Source: Gallionella sp. (GTDB lineage Bacteria; Pseudomonadota; Gammaproteobacteria; Burkholderiales; Gallionellaceae). From it: DNA of 5,726 nucleotides. The position numbers were made by a program, and so were the translations under genes. The stretch is from the NCBI GenBank assembly GCA_029850565.1, contig JARCRR010000084.1, positions 1 through 5,726 on the forward strand, given 5' to 3'. This document shows positions 1 through 5,359 of the stretch, in pieces (position 1 is the first letter of the stretch; the number at the start of each line of letters is the position of its first letter). Below the pieces are notes generated by a model. The model ran no database searches. It saw only the letters and a list, made by a program, of their open reading frames with translations, and was not told the origin of the DNA.

Positions 1-302
1 GAAAAGACCAACCCGTCAGCTCGCTGCGCTTGTGGAAAGGCACCGAGCACCAAGTCGAGATCGGCTTCCGCGAAGACCGCTTCGTGACCGTCCCGCTCGG
101 ACAGCGTGATCTGTTGCGCGCCAAGCTGGAAACCAGACAACCGCTCATCGCGCCCGTGAATGCCGGTCAAGCTATCGGCACACTGCACTTGTTGTTGAAC
201 GGCGAACCCTATCTGGATCTGCCCGTCGTCGTGCTGGATAGCGTACCCTTGGCGAACGTGTTCTCGCGCGGCGTGGATGCGATACGATTGTTCTTCCAAT
301 AA
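1..302 (+). CDS. dacC: D-alanyl-D-alanine carboxypeptidase (PBP5/DacA-DacC family), C-terminal part
   Basis: This is the 3' end of a gene entering from the left; the last 99 residues are visible in the frame that starts at base 3. They match the beta-rich C-terminal domain of PBP5-type carboxypeptidases: an LRLWKG strand at visible residues 8-13, VTVPLG at 28-33, and the hallmark PLIAPVNAGQAIGTL at 47-61. The chain ends in a short amphipathic stretch (NVFSRGVDAIRLFFQ), which in this family anchors the enzyme to the periplasmic face of the inner membrane. The catalytic SxxK, SxN and KTG motifs lie outside the window. By family knowledge the enzyme removes the terminal D-Ala from peptidoglycan pentapeptides. 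The stop codon at 300-302 overlaps the ribosome-binding site of the next gene, so the two are probably one operon. The choice between the names dacA and dacC cannot be settled here. Confidence 0.9.
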   Translation, partial: KDQPVSSLRLWKGTEHQVEIGFREDRFVTVPLGQRDLLRAKLETRQPLIAPVNAGQAIGTLHLLLNGEPYLDLPVVVLDSVPLANVFSRGVDAIRLFFQ

Positions 303-312
303 GGAGACAGCC

Positions 313-1167
313 ATGACGGTCTATTTCAACGGTGCATTCATGCCCATTGATGAAGCGAAGGTATCCGTGCTGGATCGCGGTTTCATCTTCGGTGACGGTG
401 TGTATGAAGTCATCCCGGTGTATTCGCGCCGCGCCTTTCGACTGGCGGAACATTTGCAGCGTCTGCAACACAGCCTGGACGGCATCCAACTGAAGAACCC
501 GCACAGCGAGAGCGAGTGGACAGGCCTCCTCAACGAACTCATCCAGCGCAACGCGCCTGAAGACCAGCACCTCTACCTGCATGTGACGCGCGGTGCAGCG
601 AAACGTGACCACGCTTTCCCCATTCCTGCGCCAACGCCCACTGTGTTCGTGATGAGCAACCCGCTCACCACACCGAGTGCAAACTTGTTGAAGAGCGGCA
701 TCGCCTGCATCACCGTGGTAGACAACCGCTGGTTGCGTTGCGATATCAAGGCTATCGCGTTGCTGCCCAACGTACTGTTGCGCCAGGCTGCTGTGGAAGC
801 CGGATGTGCCGAAGCCATCCTTATCCGGGATGATTCTTTTCTCACCGAGGGTGCTGCCAGCAACATCTTCGTGGTGAAGGACGGCAAGCTGCTCGCGCCG
901 CCCAAGGACAACCTGATGCTGCCCGGCATCACCTACGATGTCATCCTCGAACTCGCCGCCGCGAATGGCATACCGTACGAGGTGCGGCGAGTATCGAAAG
1001 CGGAAGTGTTCAGCGCGGACGAGCTACTGCTCACCTCCAGCACCAAAGAAGTGATGGCGATCACCACGCTGGATGGCAGACCCGTCGGCAACGGCAAGCC
1101 CGGCGCGATGTTCGCCAAACTGCATCCGCTGTACCAGACATTCAAACGCGAAGTGATGCGCAAATGA
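313..1167 (+). CDS. dat: D-amino-acid transaminase (PLP, fold type IV)
   Basis: A 284-residue class IV aminotransferase, the usual length for D-amino-acid transaminase. The PLP lysine is K146 in WLRCDIKAIALLPNVLL, and the cofactor-binding glutamate is E179 in LTEGAASNIFVV. Y31 (FGDGVYEV), R98 and H100 (KRDH) match the carboxylate-trap residues described for the Bacillus enzyme. This favours true D-amino-acid activity over branched-chain aminotransferase or 4-amino-4-deoxychorismate lyase, its closest relatives. Known chemistry: a D-amino acid such as D-Ala plus 2-oxoglutarate gives the 2-oxo acid plus D-Glu, in the cytoplasm. The start at 313 is chosen because AAGGAGA at 301-307 lies 5 bases upstream and the family N-terminus (VYFNGAF) begins there; an upstream in-frame ATG at 277 falls inside the previous gene. 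Standing right after a D-Ala-releasing carboxypeptidase suggests a role in D-Ala turnover, which is inference. Confidence 0.93.
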   Translation: MTVYFNGAFMPIDEAKVSVLDRGFIFGDGVYEVIPVYSRRAFRLAEHLQRLQHSLDGIQLKNPHSESEWTGLLNELIQRNAPEDQHLYLHVTRGAAKRDHAFPIPAPTPTVFVMSNPLTTPSANLLKSGIACITVVDNRWLRCDIKAIALLPNVLLRQAAVEAGCAEAILIRDDSFLTEGAASNIFVVKDGKLLAPPKDNLMLPGITYDVILELAAANGIPYEVRRVSKAEVFSADELLLTSSTKEVMAITTLDGRPVGNGKPGAMFAKLHPLYQTFKREVMRK

Positions 1168-1433
1168 TCGAACCCAAAGATTCCCTCATCGAATATCCCT
1201 GCGACTTCCCCATCAAGGTATTCGGCTTCGCACACCCTGATTTCGTGCAAGCCATCACCCAAGTCGTGCAGGCACATGCACCCAACTTCGATAGCAAGAA
1301 CATCGAGTCACGTAGCAGCAGCGCTGCCAAATACACCAGCCTCACCTGCACCGTCCACGTCACCTCGCGTGAACAACTCGACAACCTCTATCGCGATCTG
1401 ACCTCGCACCCGATGGTCAAGATGGTGCTCTAA
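1164..1433 (+). CDS. ybeD: YbeD-like DUF493 family protein
   Basis: An 89-residue protein, close to the size of E. coli YbeD. Family features visible are the IEYPCDFPIKVFG segment (residues 9-21), a central helix region (HPDFVQAITQVVQAHAP), and a second strand-helix unit ending in TSREQLDNLYRDLTSHPMVKMVL. The fold of this family is a small alpha/beta unit resembling ACT-type regulatory domains; its biochemical role is not established. The ATG overlaps the dat stop codon (ATGA, 1164-1167) and no clear Shine-Dalgarno sequence is present, so translation is probably coupled to dat. Its place between a D,D-carboxypeptidase gene and lipB is the same as in E. coli, which supports the assignment and hints at an unproven link to lipoylation or envelope work. 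Confidence 0.9.
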   Translation: MIEPKDSLIEYPCDFPIKVFGFAHPDFVQAITQVVQAHAPNFDSKNIESRSSSAAKYTSLTCTVHVTSREQLDNLYRDLTSHPMVKMVL

Positions 1434-1443
1434 CAAATCAAGC

Positions 1444-1476
1444 TCCCTCTCCCGCCGGGGGAGGGCCGGGGAGGGG
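1444..1476 (+). repeat. G-rich inverted repeat carrying the lipB ribosome-binding site
   Basis: CCCTCTCCC (1445-1453) pairs with GGGGGAGGG (1457-1465) over a 3-base GCC loop; all nine pairs form in RNA if one U-G wobble is allowed. A second copy of the G-rich arm, GGGGAGGGG at 1468-1476, follows and ends 9 bases before the lipB ATG, where the Shine-Dalgarno sequence should be. From general knowledge, CCCTCTCCC/GGGAGAGGG elements of this sort are frequent intergenic repeats in betaproteobacteria. There is no run of T after the stem, so it is not a standard terminator. Confidence 0.7.
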
Positions 1477-1485
1477 AAACACTCT

Positions 1486-2136
1486 ATGCAACATCCACCA
1501 CTACACATCCGCGCACTCGGCCTCGTCGAATACGAACCGACTTGGCGCACCATGCAGCGCTTCACCGCCGAACGCACTGCCGACACGGCGGACGAGATAT
1601 GGCTGGTACAACACCCGCCCACCTACACGCAAGGCCAAGCTGGAAAACCCGAGCACCTGCTGCACCAGACGCATATCCCCGTGGTAAAGATAGACCGCGG
1701 CGGGCAGATCACCTATCACGGCCCCGGCCAGATCGTCGTCTACCTGCTGCTCGACCTGCGCCGCTGGAAGATCAACGTGCGTGAACTGGTGCGTCTGATG
1801 GAGCAGGCGGTCATAGCTCTGCTCGCGGAATATGGAGTGAAGGCGGAAGGCCGCGAAGACGCACCCGGCGTGTACGTGGGCGACGCCAAGATCGCGGCCC
1901 TGGGTTTGAAGATCAAGAACGGCTGCTGCTACCACGGCCTGTCGTTCAACGTGGATATGGACCTGACCCCGTTTACCAACATCAACCCTTGCGGCTATCA
2001 GGGGCTGCGTGTCACGCAGTGCATCGAACAGGGCATCATCGTGCCGATGGAAGAACTGCAAGCCGAACTCACACAGAATCTGATGCATGGCTTGCAGCAG
2101 CATCTGCAAAAGAAGCAATCACTCGAACAGCCGTAA
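1486..2136 (+). CDS. lipB: Octanoyl-[acyl-carrier-protein]:protein N-octanoyltransferase LipB
   Basis: A 216-residue LipB of normal length. It transfers octanoate from octanoyl-ACP to a lysine of lipoyl domains (pyruvate and 2-oxoglutarate dehydrogenases, glycine cleavage H protein) in the cytoplasm; LipA then inserts the sulfurs. The signature RGGQITYHGPGQIVVY runs over residues 71-86. The catalytic pair is K135 (GDAKIAALGLKI) and C169 (INPCGYQGLRVTQ), the same numbers as in E. coli LipB. YHGLSFNVDMDLTPF at 149-163 is also typical. The ATG at 1486 is preceded by GAGGGG (1471-1476 region), which belongs to a hairpin repeat. The gene follows the ybeD homologue by 52 bases, as in other proteobacteria. 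Unusually, lipA does not follow within the window. Confidence 0.97.
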   Translation: MQHPPLHIRALGLVEYEPTWRTMQRFTAERTADTADEIWLVQHPPTYTQGQAGKPEHLLHQTHIPVVKIDRGGQITYHGPGQIVVYLLLDLRRWKINVRELVRLMEQAVIALLAEYGVKAEGREDAPGVYVGDAKIAALGLKIKNGCCYHGLSFNVDMDLTPFTNINPCGYQGLRVTQCIEQGIIVPMEELQAELTQNLMHGLQQHLQKKQSLEQP

Positions 2137-2168
2137 GATCAGTCCGCGCAAAGTAACTGGAGGGTTTC

Positions 2169-2702
2169 ATGAGACTTCGCCTCAGACTTCTGCTATTGGT
2201 GCTTTCCTCGCTCTGGAAGAAACCGCTAGGCGTCCTGGACGAGTCCATCCTCTCTTTGACCGTCCTGCCCAACGATATCGATATTACGAAGATCTCGAAT
2301 GATCGCTATATCGCGCTCATGGATCTGGGAAGAATGGATCTGGCCTTTCGCTGTGGACTGCTGAGATTGATGCTCAGAAACAGATGGGCGCCATTGACGA
2401 CCTTCAACACGATCCGCTTTCGCTATCCCTTGAAGGTGTTTCAGAGATACCAACTCAAGACCAGAGTCGTGTGGTGGGACGACGAATTTCTATACTTCGA
2501 GCAAACGTTCACACGCAAGGGCCGCGTACTCGCCACGGGACATTTGCGCGCGACCCTTCTTGGCCCGAACGGCCCCGTCCCTCCGAAAGAAATAATCGAT
2601 GCGATCGGGCATCCGATAACGAAGCCCGGCCAACCGGAAATCGTGGCCAAGCTGCGAGAGCTGAATGACCTTGTTCACGAAACCCAGCAAGAAAAACCCT
2701 GA
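2169..2702 (+). CDS. THEM6/4HBT_2-type hot-dog thioesterase family protein
   Basis: A 177-residue protein. After a leucine-rich basic N-terminus (residues 1-16) that may touch the membrane, it has a single hot-dog domain at about residues 27-150. Recognisable family positions are LPNDIDI (33-39), SNDRYIALMDLGRMDL (43-58), IRFRYPLKVFQRYQLKTRVVWWDDEFLYFEQ (82-112) and a last strand with RVLATGHLRATLL. Relatives hydrolyse acyl-CoA or related thioesters, but no substrate can be named and the active-site assignment is uncertain. GGAGGG at 2159-2164 lies 4 bases before the ATG. The gene is 32 bases downstream of lipB and probably cotranscribed. Eight of its 17 arginines (R2, R6, R55, R66, R70, R72, R93, R99) use AGA, against one AGA noted in dat, and its first half is less G+C-rich than lipB, so it may have joined the operon separately. 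Confidence 0.75.
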   Translation: MRLRLRLLLLVLSSLWKKPLGVLDESILSLTVLPNDIDITKISNDRYIALMDLGRMDLAFRCGLLRLMLRNRWAPLTTFNTIRFRYPLKVFQRYQLKTRVVWWDDEFLYFEQTFTRKGRVLATGHLRATLLGPNGPVPPKEIIDAIGHPITKPGQPEIVAKLRELNDLVHETQQEKP

Positions 2703-2736
2703 CTGTGGATATTGAAGTGCTTCGAACCAACATCGC

Positions 2737-3801
2737 CTAAAACAAACTCTGCTGCCCGCTCAGGTTCGGCCTGATGAACTTGGTTGTGTCGAGCGATACA
2801 TGCTCGCGATTAAAACCCAATCGCTCACATGCCAACTGAAAACGTTTCACCAGCAATTCCGCGAACAAACCGTTGCCACGGAAACGCGAGCCGAACTCCG
2901 AATCATTCTCCTTGCCGCCGCGCATATCGCGCAATCGGCTCATCACATGCTCCGCCTTCAATGGGTAGTGCACGTTGAGCCAATCCTTGAACAGGTCTTT
3001 CAACTCATACGGCAAACGCAGCAAGGTGTAGCCCGCCGTGCGCGCACCGTGTTCATACGCGGCTTGCAACACGTTTTCCAATTCGGCATCGGTGAGAAAA
3101 GGGATGACCGGCGCGACCATCACTCCACACGGCACACCCGCCTCGTTCAGCGCACGGATGGTGCGCAACCTGCGCTGCGGTGAGGCCGCACGCGGCTCCA
3201 GCTTGCGTGCCACCTCGGCATCCAGCGTCGTGACGGTGATGAACACCTGCACCAAGTCGTCGCGTGCCATCTGCGTGAGCAAGTCGAGGTCGCGCTCGAT
3301 GAGCGCAGACTTTGTCACGATGGAGAACGGATGCTTGCACTCCGCCAGCACTTCCAATATCTGCCGCGTGATCTTCCAATCGTGCTCGATGGGTTGATAG
3401 TGGTCGGTGTTGGCCCCCAGCGCGATGGGCGAGCAACAATAGGAAGGCTTCGCCAACTCCGCGCGCAACAACTGCGCCGCATCCGGCTTGGCGAACAGCT
3501 TGGATTCGAAATCCAACCCCGGCGAAAGATTCAGGTAGGCATGCGAAGGTCGCGCATAACAATAGATGCAGCCATGCTCGCAACCGCGATAGGCATTTAG
3601 CGTGTACTCGAACGGCAGGTCGGGCGAATCGTGGCGCACGATGATGCTCTTCGCACTCTCCACCGTCACCGTGGTCTTGAAGGGCGGTAGCGCTTCATCT
3701 GCCGCACCCCATCCATCGTCCACACGCTCCCGCGCCACCGCCTCGAAGCGCCCTTCGATCTGCAACGTCGCACCACGGCCTTTTCTTACTTCATATTTCA
3801 T
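2737..3801 (-). CDS. PA0069-family radical SAM protein (spore photoproduct lyase-like)
   Basis: A 354-residue radical SAM enzyme. C74, C78 and C81 in RGCEHGCIYCYARPSH form the CxxxCxxC motif that holds the [4Fe-4S] cluster used to cleave S-adenosylmethionine. Other family blocks are RGRGATL(Q) near the N-terminus (residues 8-14), LSPGLDFESKLFAK after the cluster, IALGANTDHYQPIEHDWKITRQILEVL, IVTKSALIERD, LEPRAASPQRRL, APVIPFLTDAELE, LRLPYELKDLFKDWL, and a C-terminal FGSRFRGNG segment ending in QQSLF. The family is related by sequence to spore photoproduct lyase (SplB), but its own substrate is not established, so DNA repair is only a possibility. It converges on the thioesterase gene with 34 bases between stops and no obvious terminator. 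It has its own promoter and a palindrome in the leader. No strong Shine-Dalgarno sequence precedes the ATG. Confidence 0.95.
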   Translation of the reverse strand: MKYEVRKGRGATLQIEGRFEAVARERVDDGWGAADEALPPFKTTVTVESAKSIIVRHDSPDLPFEYTLNAYRGCEHGCIYCYARPSHAYLNLSPGLDFESKLFAKPDAAQLLRAELAKPSYCCSPIALGANTDHYQPIEHDWKITRQILEVLAECKHPFSIVTKSALIERDLDLLTQMARDDLVQVFITVTTLDAEVARKLEPRAASPQRRLRTIRALNEAGVPCGVMVAPVIPFLTDAELENVLQAAYEHGARTAGYTLLRLPYELKDLFKDWLNVHYPLKAEHVMSRLRDMRGGKENDSEFGSRFRGNGLFAELLVKRFQLACERLGFNREHVSLDTTKFIRPNLSGQQSLF

Positions 3802-3813
3802 TTCATCACACCA

Positions 3814-3827
3814 AGAACGTTCGTTCT
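3814..3827. promoter_or_regulatory. Palindromic operator-like site at the predicted transcription start
   Basis: AGAACGTTCGTTCT is a perfect inverted repeat (AGAACG, TT, CGTTCT). It begins at the predicted +1 of the radical SAM promoter, a classic place for a repressor. It also contains GAAC-N4-GTTC, the form of the LexA box known from Gram-positive bacteria, whereas betaproteobacterial LexA normally binds CTGT-N8-ACAG. The regulator is therefore unknown. Confidence 0.45.
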
Positions 3828-3833
3828 GTGCGA

Positions 3834-3863
3834 ACTATAGGGTGCGAGAGGATGCCATGTCAA
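3834..3863 (-). promoter_or_regulatory. Sigma-70-type promoter of the radical SAM gene
   Basis: On the minus strand, a perfect -35 hexamer TTGACA (3863-3858) and a -10 hexamer TATAGT (3839-3834, one mismatch to TATAAT) are separated by 18 bases. Transcription would start near 3827, leaving a leader of about 25 bases before the ATG at 3801. The match is seen directly; use in the cell is inferred. Confidence 0.65.
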
Positions 3864-3937
3864 ACCGGGTGGACATATTGCTGCCGCAAGCGAATGCGGC
3901 TAGTGTGCACGTCCAAAGGAGAGCACCAGATGACTGA
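3857..3937 (+). CDS. Possible 26-residue upstream ORF or leader peptide
   Basis: An ATG at 3857 with GAGAGG at 3846-3851, 5 bases upstream, opens a 26-codon frame (starting MSNRVDILLPQ, ending RRAPDD) that stops at 3935-3937. It runs 8 bases into the start of the DUF4389 gene in a different frame, an arrangement typical of translational coupling. The peptide has no membrane segment and no recognised family. Its frame also lies over the -35 region of the opposite promoter. Short ORFs arise easily by chance; the Shine-Dalgarno sequence and the overlap are the only support. Confidence 0.3.
   Translation: MSNRVDILLPQANAASVHVQRRAPDD
3883..3900 (+). other. Hairpin in the DUF4389 leader
   Basis: GCCGCA (3883-3888) and TGCGGC (3895-3900) form a perfect 6-base-pair stem with a 6-base AGCGAA loop. 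It lies inside the possible upstream ORF, 15 bases before the AAGGAGA of the DUF4389 gene. No T-run follows, so it is not a usual terminator. Confidence 0.4.
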
Positions 3938-4205
3938 AACCCGCAATCCGGAGCACAAGCACAACCTGCTGGCACGCGGCCTCTTTATGCTGCTCATGGC
4001 GCTGGCATTCAATGTCTGCGGCACCGTGCTGTGCATCGTCGTCGTCATCCAGTTCGTGGTGATGCTGTTGAATGGCACGCCCAATCCACGGCTGGTCAGC
4101 TTTGGCCGCAGTCTGGGCAACTACCTGCGGCAGATCGTCAATTACCTCACCTTCGCCACCGAAGAAGTGCCGTTCCCGTTCAGCGAATGGCCGACCAATG
4201 AATGA
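3930..4205 (+). CDS. DUF4389 family small membrane protein
   Basis: A 91-residue protein with one long hydrophobic stretch at about residues 17-47 (GLFMLLMALAFNVCGTVLCI and onward), long enough for one membrane span with a re-entrant part or two closely packed spans. After it come the family-type segments LNGTPNPRLVSFGRSLGNYLRQIVNYLTFATEEVPFPFSEWP (residues 47-88). This pattern, hydrophobic helix, NG-P-N, F-G-L-Y-QI-YLTF-TE, PFPFS-WP, is that of DUF4389. Function is unknown; location is probably the inner membrane. The start at 3930 is chosen because AAGGAGA (3916-3922) lies 7 bases upstream; an in-frame ATG at 3852 has no usable ribosome-binding site. The next gene follows after 10 bases, so the pair is likely one operon. 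Confidence 0.85.
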   Translation: MTETRNPEHKHNLLARGLFMLLMALAFNVCGTVLCIVVVIQFVVMLLNGTPNPRLVSFGRSLGNYLRQIVNYLTFATEEVPFPFSEWPTNE

Positions 4206-4215
4206 GGCGCACACC

Positions 4216-4707
4216 ATGAACTGGCTGCACAAACTGCTCCCCGAAAGAACCCGCGAGAACCTCTGGCTGCACCTGTTCGGCCTCACCAAAATCCCATTGT
4301 TGTTTTACGTCGGCGTCTCCCTCATCGAGCTATCGCCGCAACGCATGGTGGTGAAGATTCCCCTGAAGCGCCGCACGAAGAACCACCTCGGCTCCATGTA
4401 CTTCGGCGCGCTCTGCATCGGTGCGGATGTCGCCCCCGGTGCCTACGCCATCTACCTCATCCGGCAACAGCCCGTGCGCATCAGCATGGTGTTCAAAGAC
4501 TTTCAGGCAGAGTTCCTCAAACGCGCCGAGGGTGATGTGCATTTCACCTGCGAGCAGGGCAAGGAGATCGCCGCACTGGTGGCGCAGGCAGCGGCATCGG
4601 ATGAGAGAGCCGAACGACAATTGGATGTGATCGCCACTGTGCCTTCATTGAGTGATGAACCGGTGGCTAAATTCAAGCTGACAATTTCGTTGAAGAGGCG
4701 GGCTTGA
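4216..4707 (+). CDS. DUF4442 hot-dog fold protein (putative thioesterase-like)
   Basis: A 163-residue protein with the DUF4442 signature: an N-terminal helical part with KIPLLFYVGVSLIELS (25-40), a strand with VVKIPLKRRTKNH (45-57), and LGSMYFGALCIGADVAPG (58-75), the block that begins the central hot-dog helix. Strands with SMVFKDFQAEFLKRAEGDVHFTCEQG follow, and the end is VAKFKLTISLKRRA. Hot-dog proteins of this kind commonly act on acyl thioesters, but no activity is established for DUF4442 proteins. The start at 4216 is preferred because GAGG (4204-4207) sits 8 bases upstream; an in-frame ATG at 4198 lacks a ribosome-binding site and would overlap the DUF4389 gene. It is the second hot-dog gene in the window. 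The region to its right changes sharply in base composition. Confidence 0.87.
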   Translation: MNWLHKLLPERTRENLWLHLFGLTKIPLLFYVGVSLIELSPQRMVVKIPLKRRTKNHLGSMYFGALCIGADVAPGAYAIYLIRQQPVRISMVFKDFQAEFLKRAEGDVHFTCEQGKEIAALVAQAAASDERAERQLDVIATVPSLSDEPVAKFKLTISLKRRA

Positions 4708-4731
4708 AATTCGAGTCTGGTGCATTACACT
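4704..4731 (+). promoter_or_regulatory. Weak candidate promoter over the DUF4442 stop codon
   Basis: TTGAAA (4704-4709) and TACACT (4726-4731) match the -35 and -10 consensus at five and four of six positions with a 16-base spacer. It would read rightward toward the lipoprotein gene, leaving a long leader of about 180 bases. It may be a chance match. Confidence 0.22.
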
Positions 4732-4878
4732 CTATTCCTGTTCAATGTCCGATATCGGCCAGAAAGAGACGGATGCCGTGTGCCCGAATTATTATGCATA
4801 TGCGGACAGAAGATTTTGTGAGGTTGCTGATGAATCAATTGGTTATCAAAATTCTGACGCTTCACAAATTTTAATAAT

Positions 4879-4915
4879 ACGGACAGGTGCGTCCGTCTGA
4901 TAACTGTTAGGCAAC
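4879..4915 (+). other. attC-like 3' half: hairpin plus GTTRRRY box
   Basis: ACGGAC (4879-4884) and GTCCGT (4891-4896) form a perfect stem with an AGGTGC loop. TCTGATAACT follows, then GTTAGGC (4906-4912), which fits the R' core box GTTRRRY of integron attC sites. Integrase would cut between the G at 4906 and TT. The box is followed by AAC, giving the 10-base arm repeated in inverse at 5360-5369. No RYYYAAC partner box was found upstream to 4708, so at most the right half of an attC is present. Confidence 0.5.
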
Positions 4916-4917
4916 AC

Positions 4918-5340
4918 ATGAAACTGAAAAATGCGTTCTTAATAATCATGTTGGCAAGCAACCTATCTGGATGCGCAGGTTATTGGGTATCTGGAAATGC
5001 CACCGGCGAAGCAGTAGAACTATCCGAAAACAATCTTGCATATAAAGGCATGCCATACTTCGGCGTTGAGAGTGCCAGAAACAATCATCCTGTCAATGGC
5101 TCGCAAATTTATAACGCGGAAACAAAATGGTGTGGACTTACAATTTGGGCCATTATTCCGATACCACTAATGCTTCCGGTGTGCCACTCCGACATTGAGA
5201 TGACATTCGCAGATGGAAAGCCCATAAGAAGAGTTCAACACTATGTGAAAGGTAGCGGTTTGTTATGTGGGCCATTTGTGTTGATACCGACCAGCATGGA
5301 TAACGGGACAACCAGTTTTTGTTCTACCGAATTTCACTAA
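4918..5340 (+). CDS. Hypothetical lipoprotein, probable cassette-borne gene
   Basis: A 140-residue protein of no family I recognise. It has a type II signal peptide: K2/K4, hydrophobic core FLIIMLASN, and lipobox LSGC with the lipidated cysteine at C19. Alanine at the next position suggests sorting to the outer membrane. The mature part has four further cysteines (C72, C89, C117, C135), which could form two disulfides in the periplasm. A hydrophobic proline-rich segment, LTIWAIIPIPLMLPVC (74-89), leads to C89, and a second one, LLCGPFVLIP, covers 115-124. There is no good Shine-Dalgarno sequence; only AGG within the TTAGGC box is suitably placed, which is common for integron cassette genes. 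About 44% G+C, unlike the flanking genes. It converges on the helicase gene with 156 bases between the stops. Confidence 0.8.
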   Translation: MKLKNAFLIIMLASNLSGCAGYWVSGNATGEAVELSENNLAYKGMPYFGVESARNNHPVNGSQIYNAETKWCGLTIWAIIPIPLMLPVCHSDIEMTFADGKPIRRVQHYVKGSGLLCGPFVLIPTSMDNGTTSFCSTEFH

Positions 5341-5359
5341 TGCTTTTCGTTGGTATGAA

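Noticed and set aside
1501..2118. A long open frame on the minus strand opposite lipB (205 codons).
   Set aside because: It lies wholly within lipB, whose active-site residues and signature motif are intact; a G+C-rich gene readily produces such a mirror frame.
2703..2736. A bidirectional terminator between the thioesterase and radical SAM genes.
   Set aside because: The GAAG/CTTC stem has a 2-base gap, too small for a loop, and no adequate T-tract follows.
3053..3583. A 176-codon minus-strand frame within the radical SAM gene.
   Set aside because: It is a frame-shifted reading of the true gene on the same strand; the true frame carries the cluster motif and all family blocks without interruption.
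3878..3906. TTGCTG-N17-TAGTGT as a promoter for the DUF4389 gene.
   Set aside because: Each hexamer matches the consensus at only three of six positions, and the implied start would fall almost on the ribosome-binding site.
4773..4874. A 33-codon ORF (beginning MPCARIIMHMRTEDF) in the spacer left of the cassette.
   Set aside because: The ribosome-binding site is poor and too close (GAGA 3 bases from the ATG), there is no recognisable family, and the region is A+T-rich. It could be the decayed end of an earlier cassette gene, but nothing supports expression.
4725..4961. A 78-codon minus-strand frame crossing the left edge of the cassette.
   Set aside because: It overlaps the start and signal peptide of the lipoprotein gene and the attC-like box, and shows no domain or ribosome-binding site; it is a chance frame.
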